Source: Cryptomeria japonica
Lineage: Eukaryota > Streptophyta > Pinopsida > Cupressales > Cupressaceae
Assembly: GCF_030272615.1 (NCBI RefSeq)
Contig: NC_081406.1
Location: 192,083,891 to 192,147,890 of the forward strand
Direction: 5' to 3'
Length of the DNA: 64,000 bases
In this document: piece by piece, positions 47,601-59,600 of the stretch
Position numbering within the stretch: position 1 is the first letter of the stretch
Layout of the letters: each line of letters opens with the position of its first letter
Position numbers and translations under genes: made by a program
Notes under the pieces: model-generated
Database searches by the model: none
What the model was told of the DNA's origin: nothing
Seen by the model: only the letters and a program-made list of their open reading frames with translations

Positions 47601-50600
47601 GTGGGCACTTGAATGGAGCTCTTCACAAAGCAGATCACTCTTGTCAATCACGCCTTCAATGGAGCTATTTATAGGGATAGCATGACCACTTCCAATGAGT
47701 AGTCTGATGCCAAAATCCTTCAACAAAATAGAATGGAAACTATCCAATGCGTTGCTGGGAGTAAATGATAATCGCCAAAGGGGCTAGATGCAAATACAAA
47801 TGAAAAAATAATGACTGTAGTGGGCAGAAATTTGCCACAAAAACCTTTAAAATAGGTCGAAATGGCCAAGATTTTCTTGCAAACATGTAGTTTTATCCAA
47901 AAGACAAAATGGGTAGGGGGTAATTTTGCCCTCTTGTAAATTTTTTTTGCTTGTTCGTCCAAAAATCTATATAGAACAGAGTTCCCTATAATTTACAAAA
48001 GAAAAAAAAATGCAAAAAATGAAGTTACTGTTTTTCACCTATTCCAGATTCAATTGTGATGACGGTTTGACTCCATGACACTCTATGATAGAGCTATGCA
48101 GTGTTACTTAGATGCAAGGAGATGTGTAAACTTGGAGAGAGAACTGACAAGCGAGAAGCCAAGAGAATTGAGCAATCTTTATGTAAAATTCGAACCAAGA
48201 CCTTCAATCAAAACCATCTCTAATACCATGTTGGGATTAAGTCAGAATCAAAATGCACAACCTTCTACAAGTGGAAACCAAATCAGCACAAATAGCAATA
48301 TCTATCATATACAATGAGTGTAGTAATGTACATAGAGAGCCTTGCATACATAGGTAAGTTAGATGAGGTAGACAAGTTGGATACAACAATTGACCAACCC
48401 TCTAAACATGGACACTTGTGAGCTCACTTGACAAGTATGTGAGCAAGTGGCAAGTGGGTATGCACTAGGTGTCTCACTAAATGAGTACACATGTCAACGA
48501 GATGGCTGAGACAAAAGTCTAAGTCCCTAAGTGGAGACTTAAGTAATGTGAATAGGACTATCTCTAGGCATGCTATAAGCTAACTAGTTTGATAAAGTCA
48601 CTATTTACACCAGCACTGAAAACGATTTTCAAAGGCCTAAAAATAGCAGTGTGAATACCTAGAAAATTCTAATAGTTTTGGGTTAACCCTGATGTAATTT
48701 TTAGCAAGATCTTGCCTTAGAAAGTTGGAGAATGTATATTTTGTAGAGGAAATCTTGAGGGGTTTAAGTCCTCGATGAGTCAGGATTGTGAGTTGTTAGG
48801 CCAGAGTCTTGTCTTCTGTGGAGTCTGAGTTGGTGTGATGAAGCAAATAATCGAAGTGTAGGCACGAACGACGAAGGCTAGCAAGGGGAATTTTGGAGGG
48901 ATGTAATTATGAGAAATGGACTTGAAAATTTGAGAGGGAGTTAAGGATTTGAGCTTAAAGAAGAATTTCGCTCGTAACCCTTCCAAAGGGTCCAAAGCGA
49001 ATTCTCCTAAGAGCCTCCCTTGGTCCTAATTTGGGCTATAACCCTTGCTTCCAGGCTTCAATTGAATGAAGAATGATCTATCCATGCCTTTGGAAGTGAG
49101 TTGCAAGCAAGTGTGATAAGGAAAAGTGAAGAATTTGTGCAAAGAAGCAAATTTCGCTCCTGACCCTTCCAAAGGGTCCAGAGCGAAATTCCTCTTTAGC
49201 TCCTGTCCTTTCAAAGGTACCTAAGCGAAATTGTCAAGATGTGCTTGTGATCCAACATTTTGAACTAGGCGCCTCCTTAAGGTGATTTGGTAGCATGTCC
49301 TAAGGTGAGAGCAATGTGAATGAGGGTGAAGTGTTGAATGTTTGAATGATATCTAAGGCTAATTCCTCAAATTTCGCGAATTTCCTTAGATCTCCGTTCT
49401 TTGCATCAAGCTTAGGTTCCAAAGATTTAATTGAGGTTGATTGAACTTAGAGGCACCCTTAGGCATGCATTTGAGTAGGTCATCATCACTAAATGTGAAG
49501 GATTTGAGCATAATTGCAAATTTCGCTCCTGACCCTTCCAAAGGGTCCAGAGCGAAATTTATCTAAGCTCCTGACCCTCTCAAAGGGTCCAAAGCGAAAT
49601 TCCCCAAATGACTTAGTTCTTCACTAGAATTATTGAATGGTGGTCATGCATGGCAAGGGAAAGATTCAAAACTCAAGTTTAAAACAAACCTAAATGAAAA
49701 GGGATGTGAATTGAGCCTAGAAGAGCAAATTCGCTCCTGACCCTTCCAAAGGGTCCAGAGCGAATTTCCTATATAAAGCATTATACTTTGCTCAAACCTT
49801 TAAACTAATTCATTCCTAAGAGTTTTTGAAGGAGAATTGACTTGATCTTGATAAGGTAAGGGTGAAAAGACAAGTCCAAGGCAAGTTGAGTGTAAATTGA
49901 GTCTAGAAAAGTAGAATTCGCTCCCGACCCTCTCAAAGGGTCTAGAGCGAAATTCATCTAAGCTCCCGACCCTCTCAGAGGGTCTAGAGTGAAATCCTTA
50001 GATGGACTCTCAATTTCGCCTAAGTGCACTAAAAGAGTCTTGTTTTGATGAGAGGGTCGGGAGCGAAATTCATCTAAGCTCCCGACCCTCTCAGAGGGTC
50101 TAGAGCGAAATCCTTAGATGGACTCTCAATTTCGCCTAAGTGCACTAAAAGAGTCTTGTTTTGATAGCGAATTGACTTTATGGTGATAGGAGGTTTGATA
50201 AAGTTAAATTCAAGGCAAATAAAGGATGAATGGAAGATGAATTGAGCCTAGGAAGAATATCGCTCCTGACCCTCTCAAAGGGTCCAGAGCGAATTCTCCT
50301 AAAAACACATATTTCCTCCTTGTTTAAATCAAGGTTTTTGTTCCTAGGACATGGTTGAGGGAGGGTTGATGTATACTTGCTTTAAGAAGTGAATTTAAGT
50401 GAAGGTAATAATGGATTTGAGGCTAAAAGACAAAAATCGCTCCTGACCCTTCCAAAGGGTCCAGAGCGAATTTTCATAGGATCCTCCCTTTTGCTTCAAA
50501 TTTGGACTAATTTTATGCCTTGGAGCCTTAGCTAGGACGTTATCATGCCTTGGAAGCAATTGAAGGCTGATAAAGTGGAAGATTTGAGTCTAAAAGAGCA

Positions 50601-53600
50601 AATTCGCTCTTGACCCTCTCAAAGGGTCCAGAGCGAAATCCTTAGGATAGCCTAATTTCTTGCCAAAAACGTTGAATGGACATCACTTTGAGGGTAGATG
50701 GGCTTGATAGAGATGGAGGGAGGACCAAGAAGCCAAGCCCAAGAGCAAAAGTTGAAAGAAATGGTGAAAGTTTGAGTGCAAATAGGAAAATTTCGTTCCT
50801 AACCCTCTCAAAGAAGGGTCCAGAGCAAAATTTCCTCAATAGGACCTGTCCTTCCAAGGATACACAAACAAGTTTGCTTATAGTTGCCTTTGAACATCAA
50901 AATTTGCGCAAGGAGATCTCCAAGATGTCTTCGTAGCAAGCCCCAAGGGTAGAACAACATGGATGAAGTTCATGCTAAAGTTTTTTAATGCTTGTCCAAG
51001 CCTCATACCTCTAGTTCGCTCTTGTCCCTTTCAAAGGTACAAGAGCGAATTTCCTCAAAACACTTTATTCCTCACTCAAATCGATAATCAAACCTTATTC
51101 TGAGCAACTAAGGAAGCAAATTCGCCTAAATTAAACACTTGCTAGATTCAAAATTTCAAATATTCGCCTTTTGGCGCCGAAGTTTTTTTTAAAAAATTTT
51201 AATACAAAGTCGGCCAGCTCAAGGTGTAATAATAATTTTTTTTTATATAGAAAAGTCGGCCTTTTTAGAAGAGGGGTGAAGGCGTAGGAGAGTGGATCCT
51301 AAAAGCATTAATCATTCAATCAAATGATTTCTTCCTTAGAGTGAATTTGAGGAGCAGATTTGAAGAAGAGAATTCCAGCAATTAGGAAGCAAATTTCAGG
51401 TTTTAATCTCCAAAGGGCGAAATCAAAAGGGAGAGCGAACAGCAGTAGCTGAACTCATCAAGACAAATTTCAAAGGCAGATTTTATTGAGTGGATTGGTG
51501 ATTGAGAAGGCAAAAGACATATCATATAAAGGCAGGTCCAGGCAGATTCAACACTTTTAATCTCAGGCCTGATCCTCTCAAGGACGAACTCGAAGATCAG
51601 CAATCCTCCGAGGGTGAATTTGATTTACTTAAGGTGCAGACCTGAAGCTTTTAGGAGAGCGAACTTCTTTGAACAACATTTACGGAGGAGGTAAATTCAA
51701 TAGCAAGACATTATTTACCCTTCTTGTCAGGTTCATTCCTTTTAAAGCTCAAAGATCAAGATTGAGGTATGTTCAATGTCTAAATTTGGATGAAGATGTG
51801 ATTTACTTCAATAAAGATTATTTTTGTAAAGATAGGTCTTCTTATTTAGATTGATTCATTTGTAATTTCAATTTGTAAATTTCAATGCTTATTCATTTAT
51901 TTTCAAATTGAAGTTCAATTGTTCTTTTTAAGGTCTTGAATCGCCTATCTTTGTGACCTATCCCTTTAAAACCCTAACTTAAGGTATCTATGTAGGTGAT
52001 AAATGGCAAACCCCGAGGCAAGCGGATCCTCTACTCGGCAAGCCTTCATTAAGGAAGATCAAAGGAGTGATGACTTGGAGACGAGGATCACGTCCAAGTG
52101 GAGCAATATTGGAGACACCAACTTAGGAAACTTCAATGTGAAGAAGTTTTGAGAAGCACCCTACATAGGCAAGCCATCACCCATAGCCAAGAAGATAATT
52201 GAGAGTGGAATCATCAAGGCAGCAGGTTTCCCTCCCGCAGTCAGGTGTCATGAGCTAATGATCAAATGTGCCAGGCATTATGATTCACATTCAAGGACAA
52301 TTGTGGCCAAAGATGGGACTATCCTCGCCTATCTCTCAGAGGGAGCTATAAGTGAATCTTTTCATCTTCTTGAGCAGAGGGATATGATCTACAAGAGCCT
52401 AGAAGGAGCCAAGTCTATCTATGAAGATGATCCTGATACTTGTCTGAATTTCATCAATAAGAATTGGTTGCTCAAGAGTAGGCCTCGCCTGAATAAGATA
52501 CCTAATACCCCTCACAGAATTGATTTCCAAGAAGTATTCAGAGACTTGATAACCATGCTTAATCGAATTGTAGGTGCCTCTCAAGCCTTCTTTTTCGACA
52601 AGTGGATGTTCTTCTTTATACAAGTGATTGTTCAAGGGAAAGGGATGTTCAATTGGGCTAGGATTATCAATGACAACCTAGATGTGCAGTTGAGGAGGTT
52701 AGTCCCTACTAAGTCATTCCACATGAGCTTATATGTTATATATTCTCTAGCCAGATGTTTTGAGTATGCGGGACTACCACACAGAGGAGTTGTTGGGAGA
52801 GGGCCCAGAGAGATAAGAGTATGTGATTCTTATGCCCAATTGCATCATCCACCTAAGAATTACTACAAGCTAGTCAACGATACATTCACAATGCATATCA
52901 CTAGGACACTACAAGGAGGAATTCACCAACAATTGTCTCCAGAGGCACAAGAGCTTGTGAAGAAACATGGTGCGTGGTTCATTCAATTTCCTAAATTCAC
53001 CTACATCAGAATTCATGGATGTCCTTCACCTCCTTATATGTTGCCAAGGTATCCAATGGATAGGATAGTACTTCTTGAGGTGACTAGACAATTGGCAGCT
53101 TGTGCTAAGGCATTGTTGACGTGTATTTTGCACACAATCATACACAGAATAAAATACCCAAAGGCATCTTATCCTCTCTTGAGTAAAGTCGCTAACTGCT
53201 GAAGATATCGCAAGAAGGATCAGTTAGGATGACTCCAATGTTCTTTTTAGTAGGGTCTCTACGTGTGGATAAGCTCCAGTGGTATGATGTGATTTGCTGG
53301 AATCACAAGGGGACTTACATTTGATGATTGAACTTCTGATCTGCTTTGCTGGAACACAGGCTCTTACTAGCTTAGATTTGAAAAAATGGAAAAAGGATGA
53401 GGGCGAAGAGAGGATCTAATCCTAATACTAAGAATGTAGGAGCAATGATTGATCTTTGATGAAACTCTAACTAGGTCTTGTTTTGACATCGTAGGACCAT
53501 CTCCACAAGGCTAGTGCGATCTTTGAAGGGAAGCTTTATGATGTTCAAATCATCATTGCAGGCATAGACACCATCAGGTTGATGCATATCAATGAAGAAG

Positions 53601-56600
53601 CGACAATTGAAGTTAGGCTTAAGCTGAATGATTCCAGTTGACTACGCAAGGCAAGTCTGCAATCAACAAACTGCTAGTAGTATGGATATACGAATTTCAC
53701 CATCAATCAAGCATATTTCTTCCACTCATCTAATAACATGAAATCAAATATGAGAAGTATAAAGACCATGCAAATTGTCGAATTGACCCATAAATTTCAC
53801 CATTTCTTCAATGAAGTTACAAGTCTCTTACAACAACCTCTTGGCAACAATCTTTGCCTTCTCTCTCTACTCTACTCTAATTGCTATTCTAATCACCTTC
53901 TAACCACTTTCTATCTTCTAACTGCTTCAACTATTTACATACTATCTCTAACTATCTTCTCATTAGCCTTTACAAATGAAATGTCAGGGCTTATATAGTG
54001 CCCTCAATACAATTCGATGGCTTAGATCAATTCGAGATCAATGGCCAAGATTCAACAATGAAAACCCTAATTAGGGTTTGTTACAACCATTACATAACAT
54101 TTAATGCTTGACCAATGAAATAATTGTATTGCTTGGACACATGTCCTCTCTGGAAAATTCCACCAATGGATAGCTGGGGTAGGTACATCGGAGTTTGTGC
54201 CACCTTCCATGAGTTAGGTACATTGAATCTGGAAATGCTGAGGTGGACCACACTGACTGGAGAAGTGATGATTAGGATGCCACCTCGTCTGACACTTGTA
54301 ACTTGGTAAATATTCAACTTGATGTTGTTAAGAAGCTAGCTTTAATTAATTCATCTGGTACTATCTGCTTCTTCAACAAACCCTTGTTCTAACTTCTTGT
54401 GTCCTTGATGTGCAGGATGACTGTTGTACCTCGCCTTGGAATGCTGGATTGGAAGAGGTCGCCCTTGATGACGTTAGTCCAAAGAAGGCCGTCCTTGTCG
54501 ATGCTTGATTGTCCTTGATGAGAGCCTTCCGACTTGTAGATCCTTCGAGCTCGGGAGTCGCCATCTTGATACCTACACAACATTTCAAAATTAGTAACAT
54601 GATTTGCAACGTGGAAATATAGACTAGAAAGAGGATTTAAGTTTTAAATTAGGAAACCTCATGATAAGTCTTAGAATTATCATTTCCTAAATTCACTAAG
54701 CCACTTGAGATTGAAAATTGAAAATTCAAAATTGAGACTAGGAGAATCTCGCCATACCTCCACTTGGGAATTAACTCTAAGAAAAGATGCAAAATTAAGC
54801 AAGTTTGCTAGGCAAAATGTGGATCAAAGTCTTCAAAATGTGCTTCTTCTATCAACTTCACCACTTCTAGCCTTCAACGCTTTGAGGAAAATTCGCTCCA
54901 TCTTTAGTCTTCAACTAAATTCACTCCTCCTTAGGCCAGATTTCGCACTCCTTTATCGCTCCTTCAAAATCGCACTTGGACAAATGATTGAAAGATGGAT
55001 TAACATGCTCAACACACCCCTCTTATATAGGCGCTCATCTTGATAATTGCCCCTAGGCCAACTTGGAAAATAGGCCCAAAAAACAAATAAAATTTAATAA
55101 AAGAGGGGGCCGACCTTGCAAAATAATACCCCAAGCGCTCCTTTTTTTTAAAAATTTAATTTAATAATAATTAATTAAATGCCTTTGTAATTAAAAACTT
55201 CGATTTTTTAAAGGCTTTAAATTAATTATTGAATGTCCATGCGCTATTTTTAAATACCAATTTAATTAAATCTTTCACATTTTTATTGAATTTGGCATTT
55301 TAATGTGATTCGAAAATATTTGCGCCTAAGCATGGGAGGAATAAGGGACACTAACCACATCGCTCTAGTCCCTGGGAGAGGGACAGGAGCGCTCCTTCAT
55401 TTTGGCCTCGTTTTTCTTGTTTTTCACGTTCAGAGTCTTGTCTTAGACGTCCAAAATAGCATTTTAATTGGGAATCTTGAGCTTAATTCGTCCCTTTGTG
55501 GAAGGAGTGTGCTTTAAAGTACTTTCGCCCTGGTCCCTTGGTGAGGGACAGGAGCGAACCTTTGTTCCTTGTGCTCATCCTTGTTTATATCAACTTGCAA
55601 CTGTCTTCACGGTGTAAAATGATGTTCCTTACTCCCTTTTGAACACTTGAAATGTGAGTGGCAACTTAAATTTGGACACACTTGAACATTTCGCTCTGGT
55701 CCCTGGGAGAGGGACAGGAGCGAACTTGGGTAATTTCATCACTTTTCATGGTCCTTGCAACTTTGTTCTTCTTCGAAGTGTTCCAAACATCATCGCCCCC
55801 TTGTACCTTGGCCTAGATTTATTAAAATTCGAAGGGGAAGTCTAAATAACCAAGATTTCGCCCTGGTCCCTGGCTGAGGGACAGGAGCGAATTTGCATTT
55901 GTAGGCTCAATCACTTTTTGCCAATGCTTAAAACTATCTTCAACGGACTTGTCATGCTTCCTTTCATTCACCTTTGACATGGAATTCGTTTCATCTTGGC
56001 GAGAAATTTGTCTAGAGAAGAAATCGCTCTGGTCCCTGGCTGGGGGACAGGAGCGCCTAGGACAATATGGGCTTCACTTGGCGTTTTTGCAATCTTCAAA
56101 TTATCTTCAACGGACTCGTTACGCCTCCTTTGCTTGCCTCAAACTTAACACTTACGTGATCTTCGCCCAAAACCTATCTTATAGGGAAAATCGCTCTGGT
56201 CCTTGAGAGAGGGACGGGAGCTATCACTTAAATTCGCCCTGGTCCCTGGCAGAGGGACAGGAGCGATTTTGCTTCTAGGGTCAATTTTCCTCATGATTGC
56301 GCTTTCAAGTTATATTCAACTGATAAAATGTATCTCCTTTGATCTTCTCAATTCGCGAAATCGTTCAAATCTTTCAAGAACAAGGCAATTTTGGATTTCA
56401 AGCTCCGGTCTTTCAGTGAGGGATAGGAGCGAATTTTGCTCTCCAGGCCCAAATGCTTCACTTTTCACCATGAAATGTCTTTGCTAGGGAAGATATCATC
56501 CTGCTTCATGCTATGAATAAAAGTTAATGTCCAAAAAAAGGTCTAAAATTGTGCATATAAAGAAAATCGCTCTGGTCCTTCAATGAGGGACAGGAGCGAA

Positions 56601-59600
56601 TTTGACCTTCTAGGCAAAAACTTCATCATTTCATTGCTTTTGATCAAGTCTGGATGCTCTATCATGCTCATTTTACCCTTCACCATGCCTTTGATGTCTC
56701 AATTCTTCCAAACAAGGTCAGGAATGGCTCAAATAAGCTTTTTCGCTCTGGACCCTTGGTGAGGGACACGAGCGATTTGCCTTGGACCCTTGGAGAGGGA
56801 CAGGAGCGCTTTTCGCTCTGGACCCTTGGAGAAGGACAGGAGCGAAATTTGACTTTTCGAACTCTCTATCAGGACAATTTTAATGGAATATAACATTTAA
56901 GTATAAGAATACTTTAAGTTATATTCCATATATACTTTCAGGATGTTTGAGAGTGGTTTCAGACCTCCAGGAGTTATATTGCAAAATCTAGTTTTTTGAG
57001 GTTTTTCAGTTTCCAGACTTAGTCAAATTTCAGGATCAGGACTTTCAGACTTAGCCAAATTTCAGGATCAGGACTTCACTCCAGCAGGACCTGCTATCCT
57101 ATTGATCTCCCCGACAGCACTCAAAATGCAAAGGCCAGCTAACAAAACCCTAAAAGACCTAGAAAACAAACCCTAAAAAGCAAAAAAAAACATGGGTCCC
57201 CATTTGCAATGGGGCGATGTGTGAAAACGTCACAACAGGCATCAAGACATAAGCATGGGAATGGTATCCCTATACCCATTTCGCTTGGAAATTCAATTGA
57301 AGTTTGTCCTAATTTTCAAGTAGCTGAAGATGTAGAAAAGGAGCTATCTCTCTACTCATTCACATCTTTTGCTTCGAAAGATAATTTTGATCCTAGTGGT
57401 CATATGGAAGAAACAGTTGGGAAGAAACACATGCATGTGTCCCAAATAGAGGATTTTTGGATAAATGCTCAAGATGATTTGGAAATAAAGAAGAGGATGC
57501 ACTCTCGATTGCCTTTGGATCTTATCAGGAGATGCAAAGTTTATAGAGTAGCATATCAAGCACAAGATAGTGGTAGATATCTTCAATTTTCTTATGAGAA
57601 AGAAGACAGAATTGAAGATCGATTGGGATGAGCAAGAGGTCGCGGACTTGAGAGCATTGATGGATCCAGTCTTGAGTTGTACTCGCAGATGGGTGGATGT
57701 CCAGCATCAAAAGAAGGAACAAAACATAGCTATGACATTTAGCTTAGAAACAAGAACGAAAGGAGGAGAGGCGAGTGCAAGCGAGAACACTTCTCATTCT
57801 AAGGGGTTGAAGAGAAAGGAGGGACCTAAAAAGAGAGAATTGTCCAAGAAGAAACAAAGAGTAAATCCTGATCATCCCTCTAGTGCTTCTTCTAGACATG
57901 AAAAGTAGATAAGTCAAGGAGAGGATCAAAGAGAGAAGGTGTATGAGATAGATGAGTCCATGGAGTCCATAGTACAAAATGATAAACAAGACAAAGGAAG
58001 GACACCTTAGCACTCATCAAGTCAGTCACTTCCTCTCCAAGTTGGTGTTAATGAGCAACAAGGAGAAAGAAATGATGATGAAGCGACATCTCCTTTTAGA
58101 GGCAAGCGGCCATTGCCTGAGGAAGTGCAAGTAAGAGAGGGAAAGTCTTCCATTCCGGATTGGCTTAGAGAAAGACTTACAAGGGTAGTTGTGGTTGAAG
58201 AAGAGGAGCAAGTATTTGATTTGGAAAGTCTTCTAGGCAAGTCTCAAGAGGGGATTGAAAAGAAGAAAGCTACAAAGATATCTAAGATGATCAGCGATGA
58301 TACATGCTCTAGAAAGATACAAATAACTACACTAGCAGTGGACAAGTATGATGATGAGATCATGGTAGAAGAATATGATTTGGAGACATTTGATCCTGAC
58401 CCACTTACCTCCGAGCAAGCCATGGAAGATGCGATTGATTCAGTGAGGGCAGTCAATGATAAGCTAAAAGAAGAGATAGAAAAGAATAAAAGGTTGGAAA
58501 AGGAGATTAATGCTTGGAGGGATTATTTTAGCCAACTTAATGAGCCATTAGGGCGGCAGGATCCAGTAGTCTCACCCTTGCAGGCACTCCCTCTTGAGTC
58601 GATAAATCAGGCAGAAAAGATGAAGAACTCAGCCCGACTCATGGATACATGGATTGATAGATCCTACATGGTAGCCAAGGAATTTGTCGGAAGAATGATG
58701 AAAACAGTCCACAGGGCCATCCAAGTCCTTGAGATCATTCATAGTCTAGTGGTAACCGCCGATGCATTCACTCACATTAGAGATATTACCATCCCAGTAT
58801 TGCAAGTGGTAAGGAAGACATCAAGACAGGTTTTAGCACAAGAAAAGATAGTTGATGGTGGAACCTGTAATCTCCTAGAATGGTCAACCTTGCTCCAAAT
58901 GAAGGAGGTTCTTTTCAAAGACATCAATAGTAGGTGCAGCTGAGTTGAGGACACTATCCATCCTATTCAGGATAAGGTGTTTGATGTACTATGTGCAATC
59001 CTTGATAGAAGGATAGAGATTGAAACAAATGTGGATATCCAAGAATTGGAGGACAAGATCAAGGTCATCTTTTGTAGAGAAGATAGCATAATCACAGAAG
59101 AGCAGCGAGAGCAGATGTATACTACTATGTTCCTGATTGAGAAAACAAAAGAGCTGGAGCACAAATGGGAGATGACTCTTCTTGCGGCCTTTGATGAGGT
59201 CCTTCACTTGGAAGAGCGAATGAAGAACCCACCCGAGATTCCCATTGCAGAGATTGAAGGGATTACATCCAGATTCATTGAATATGCCAGAAAGGAACAA
59301 GGAAAAGGGAACAAAATTCTAGATGAAAAGTTGTTATGAAATGATGTGGCGATTCAATCCCTATTGGAGGATGCTTCCTCATTATTCGTGCCAATTTCTA
59401 TTGGCTATGTTATGATAATGCTTATCTAAATAGGGTTATTTTTGTACCAAACCCTAATTAGGGTTTAGGTGTCAAAATCTCAGCCTTTGATCTTCTTTAA
59501 ATCTGGGCCATTCATTGTATTTGAGAATGTTATATAAGCTCTCACTCAATTCATTTGTAGGGGTTAAGAAGAATAAGATTATTAGCAGCAAAGAAGAAGA

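Larger units (their letters stand above)
42846..48900. other. GCS intron 4, anonymous and fragmentary repeats
   Basis: No intact gene is seen. The stretch has a 38-bp tandem at 43696, a CACTA-like terminus at 44183, cgcccaaaatcg words at 45960-46120 and cgagtc-rich words near 46680-46735, an irregular gggtgtggta repeat at 47197-47290, and a short frame at 48075-48317 ending in an Asn/Gln/Ser-rich tail that may be a gag fragment but is not recognised. Confidence 0.45.
53114..57237 (-). mobile_element. 4.1-kb solo giant LTR (ORF-deleted relative), nested
   Basis: On the minus strand it starts TGTTGTGACG at 57237 and ends ACGTCAACA at 53114. It carries the hairpin array (56851-55359), the start of the family ORF (about 54564) with the rest of that ORF missing, the telobox palindrome (54062-54079), a TATA box (53991-53997, minus) and a terminus closely matching that at 60412. 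There is no second LTR and no retroviral domain, so it is a solo LTR or an LTR-like unit. It lies in opposite orientation to its host, a member of the same family. Confidence 0.8.

Noticed and set aside
48075-48317. 80-codon frame as a gag gene
   Set aside because: The Asn/Gln/Ser-rich tail is suggestive but no conserved gag or zinc-knuckle motif is present.
54090-54609. Minus-strand frames of 64-78 codons as independent genes
   Set aside because: The part near 54564 is only the start of the giant-element ORF in a deleted copy; the rest is family non-coding sequence.
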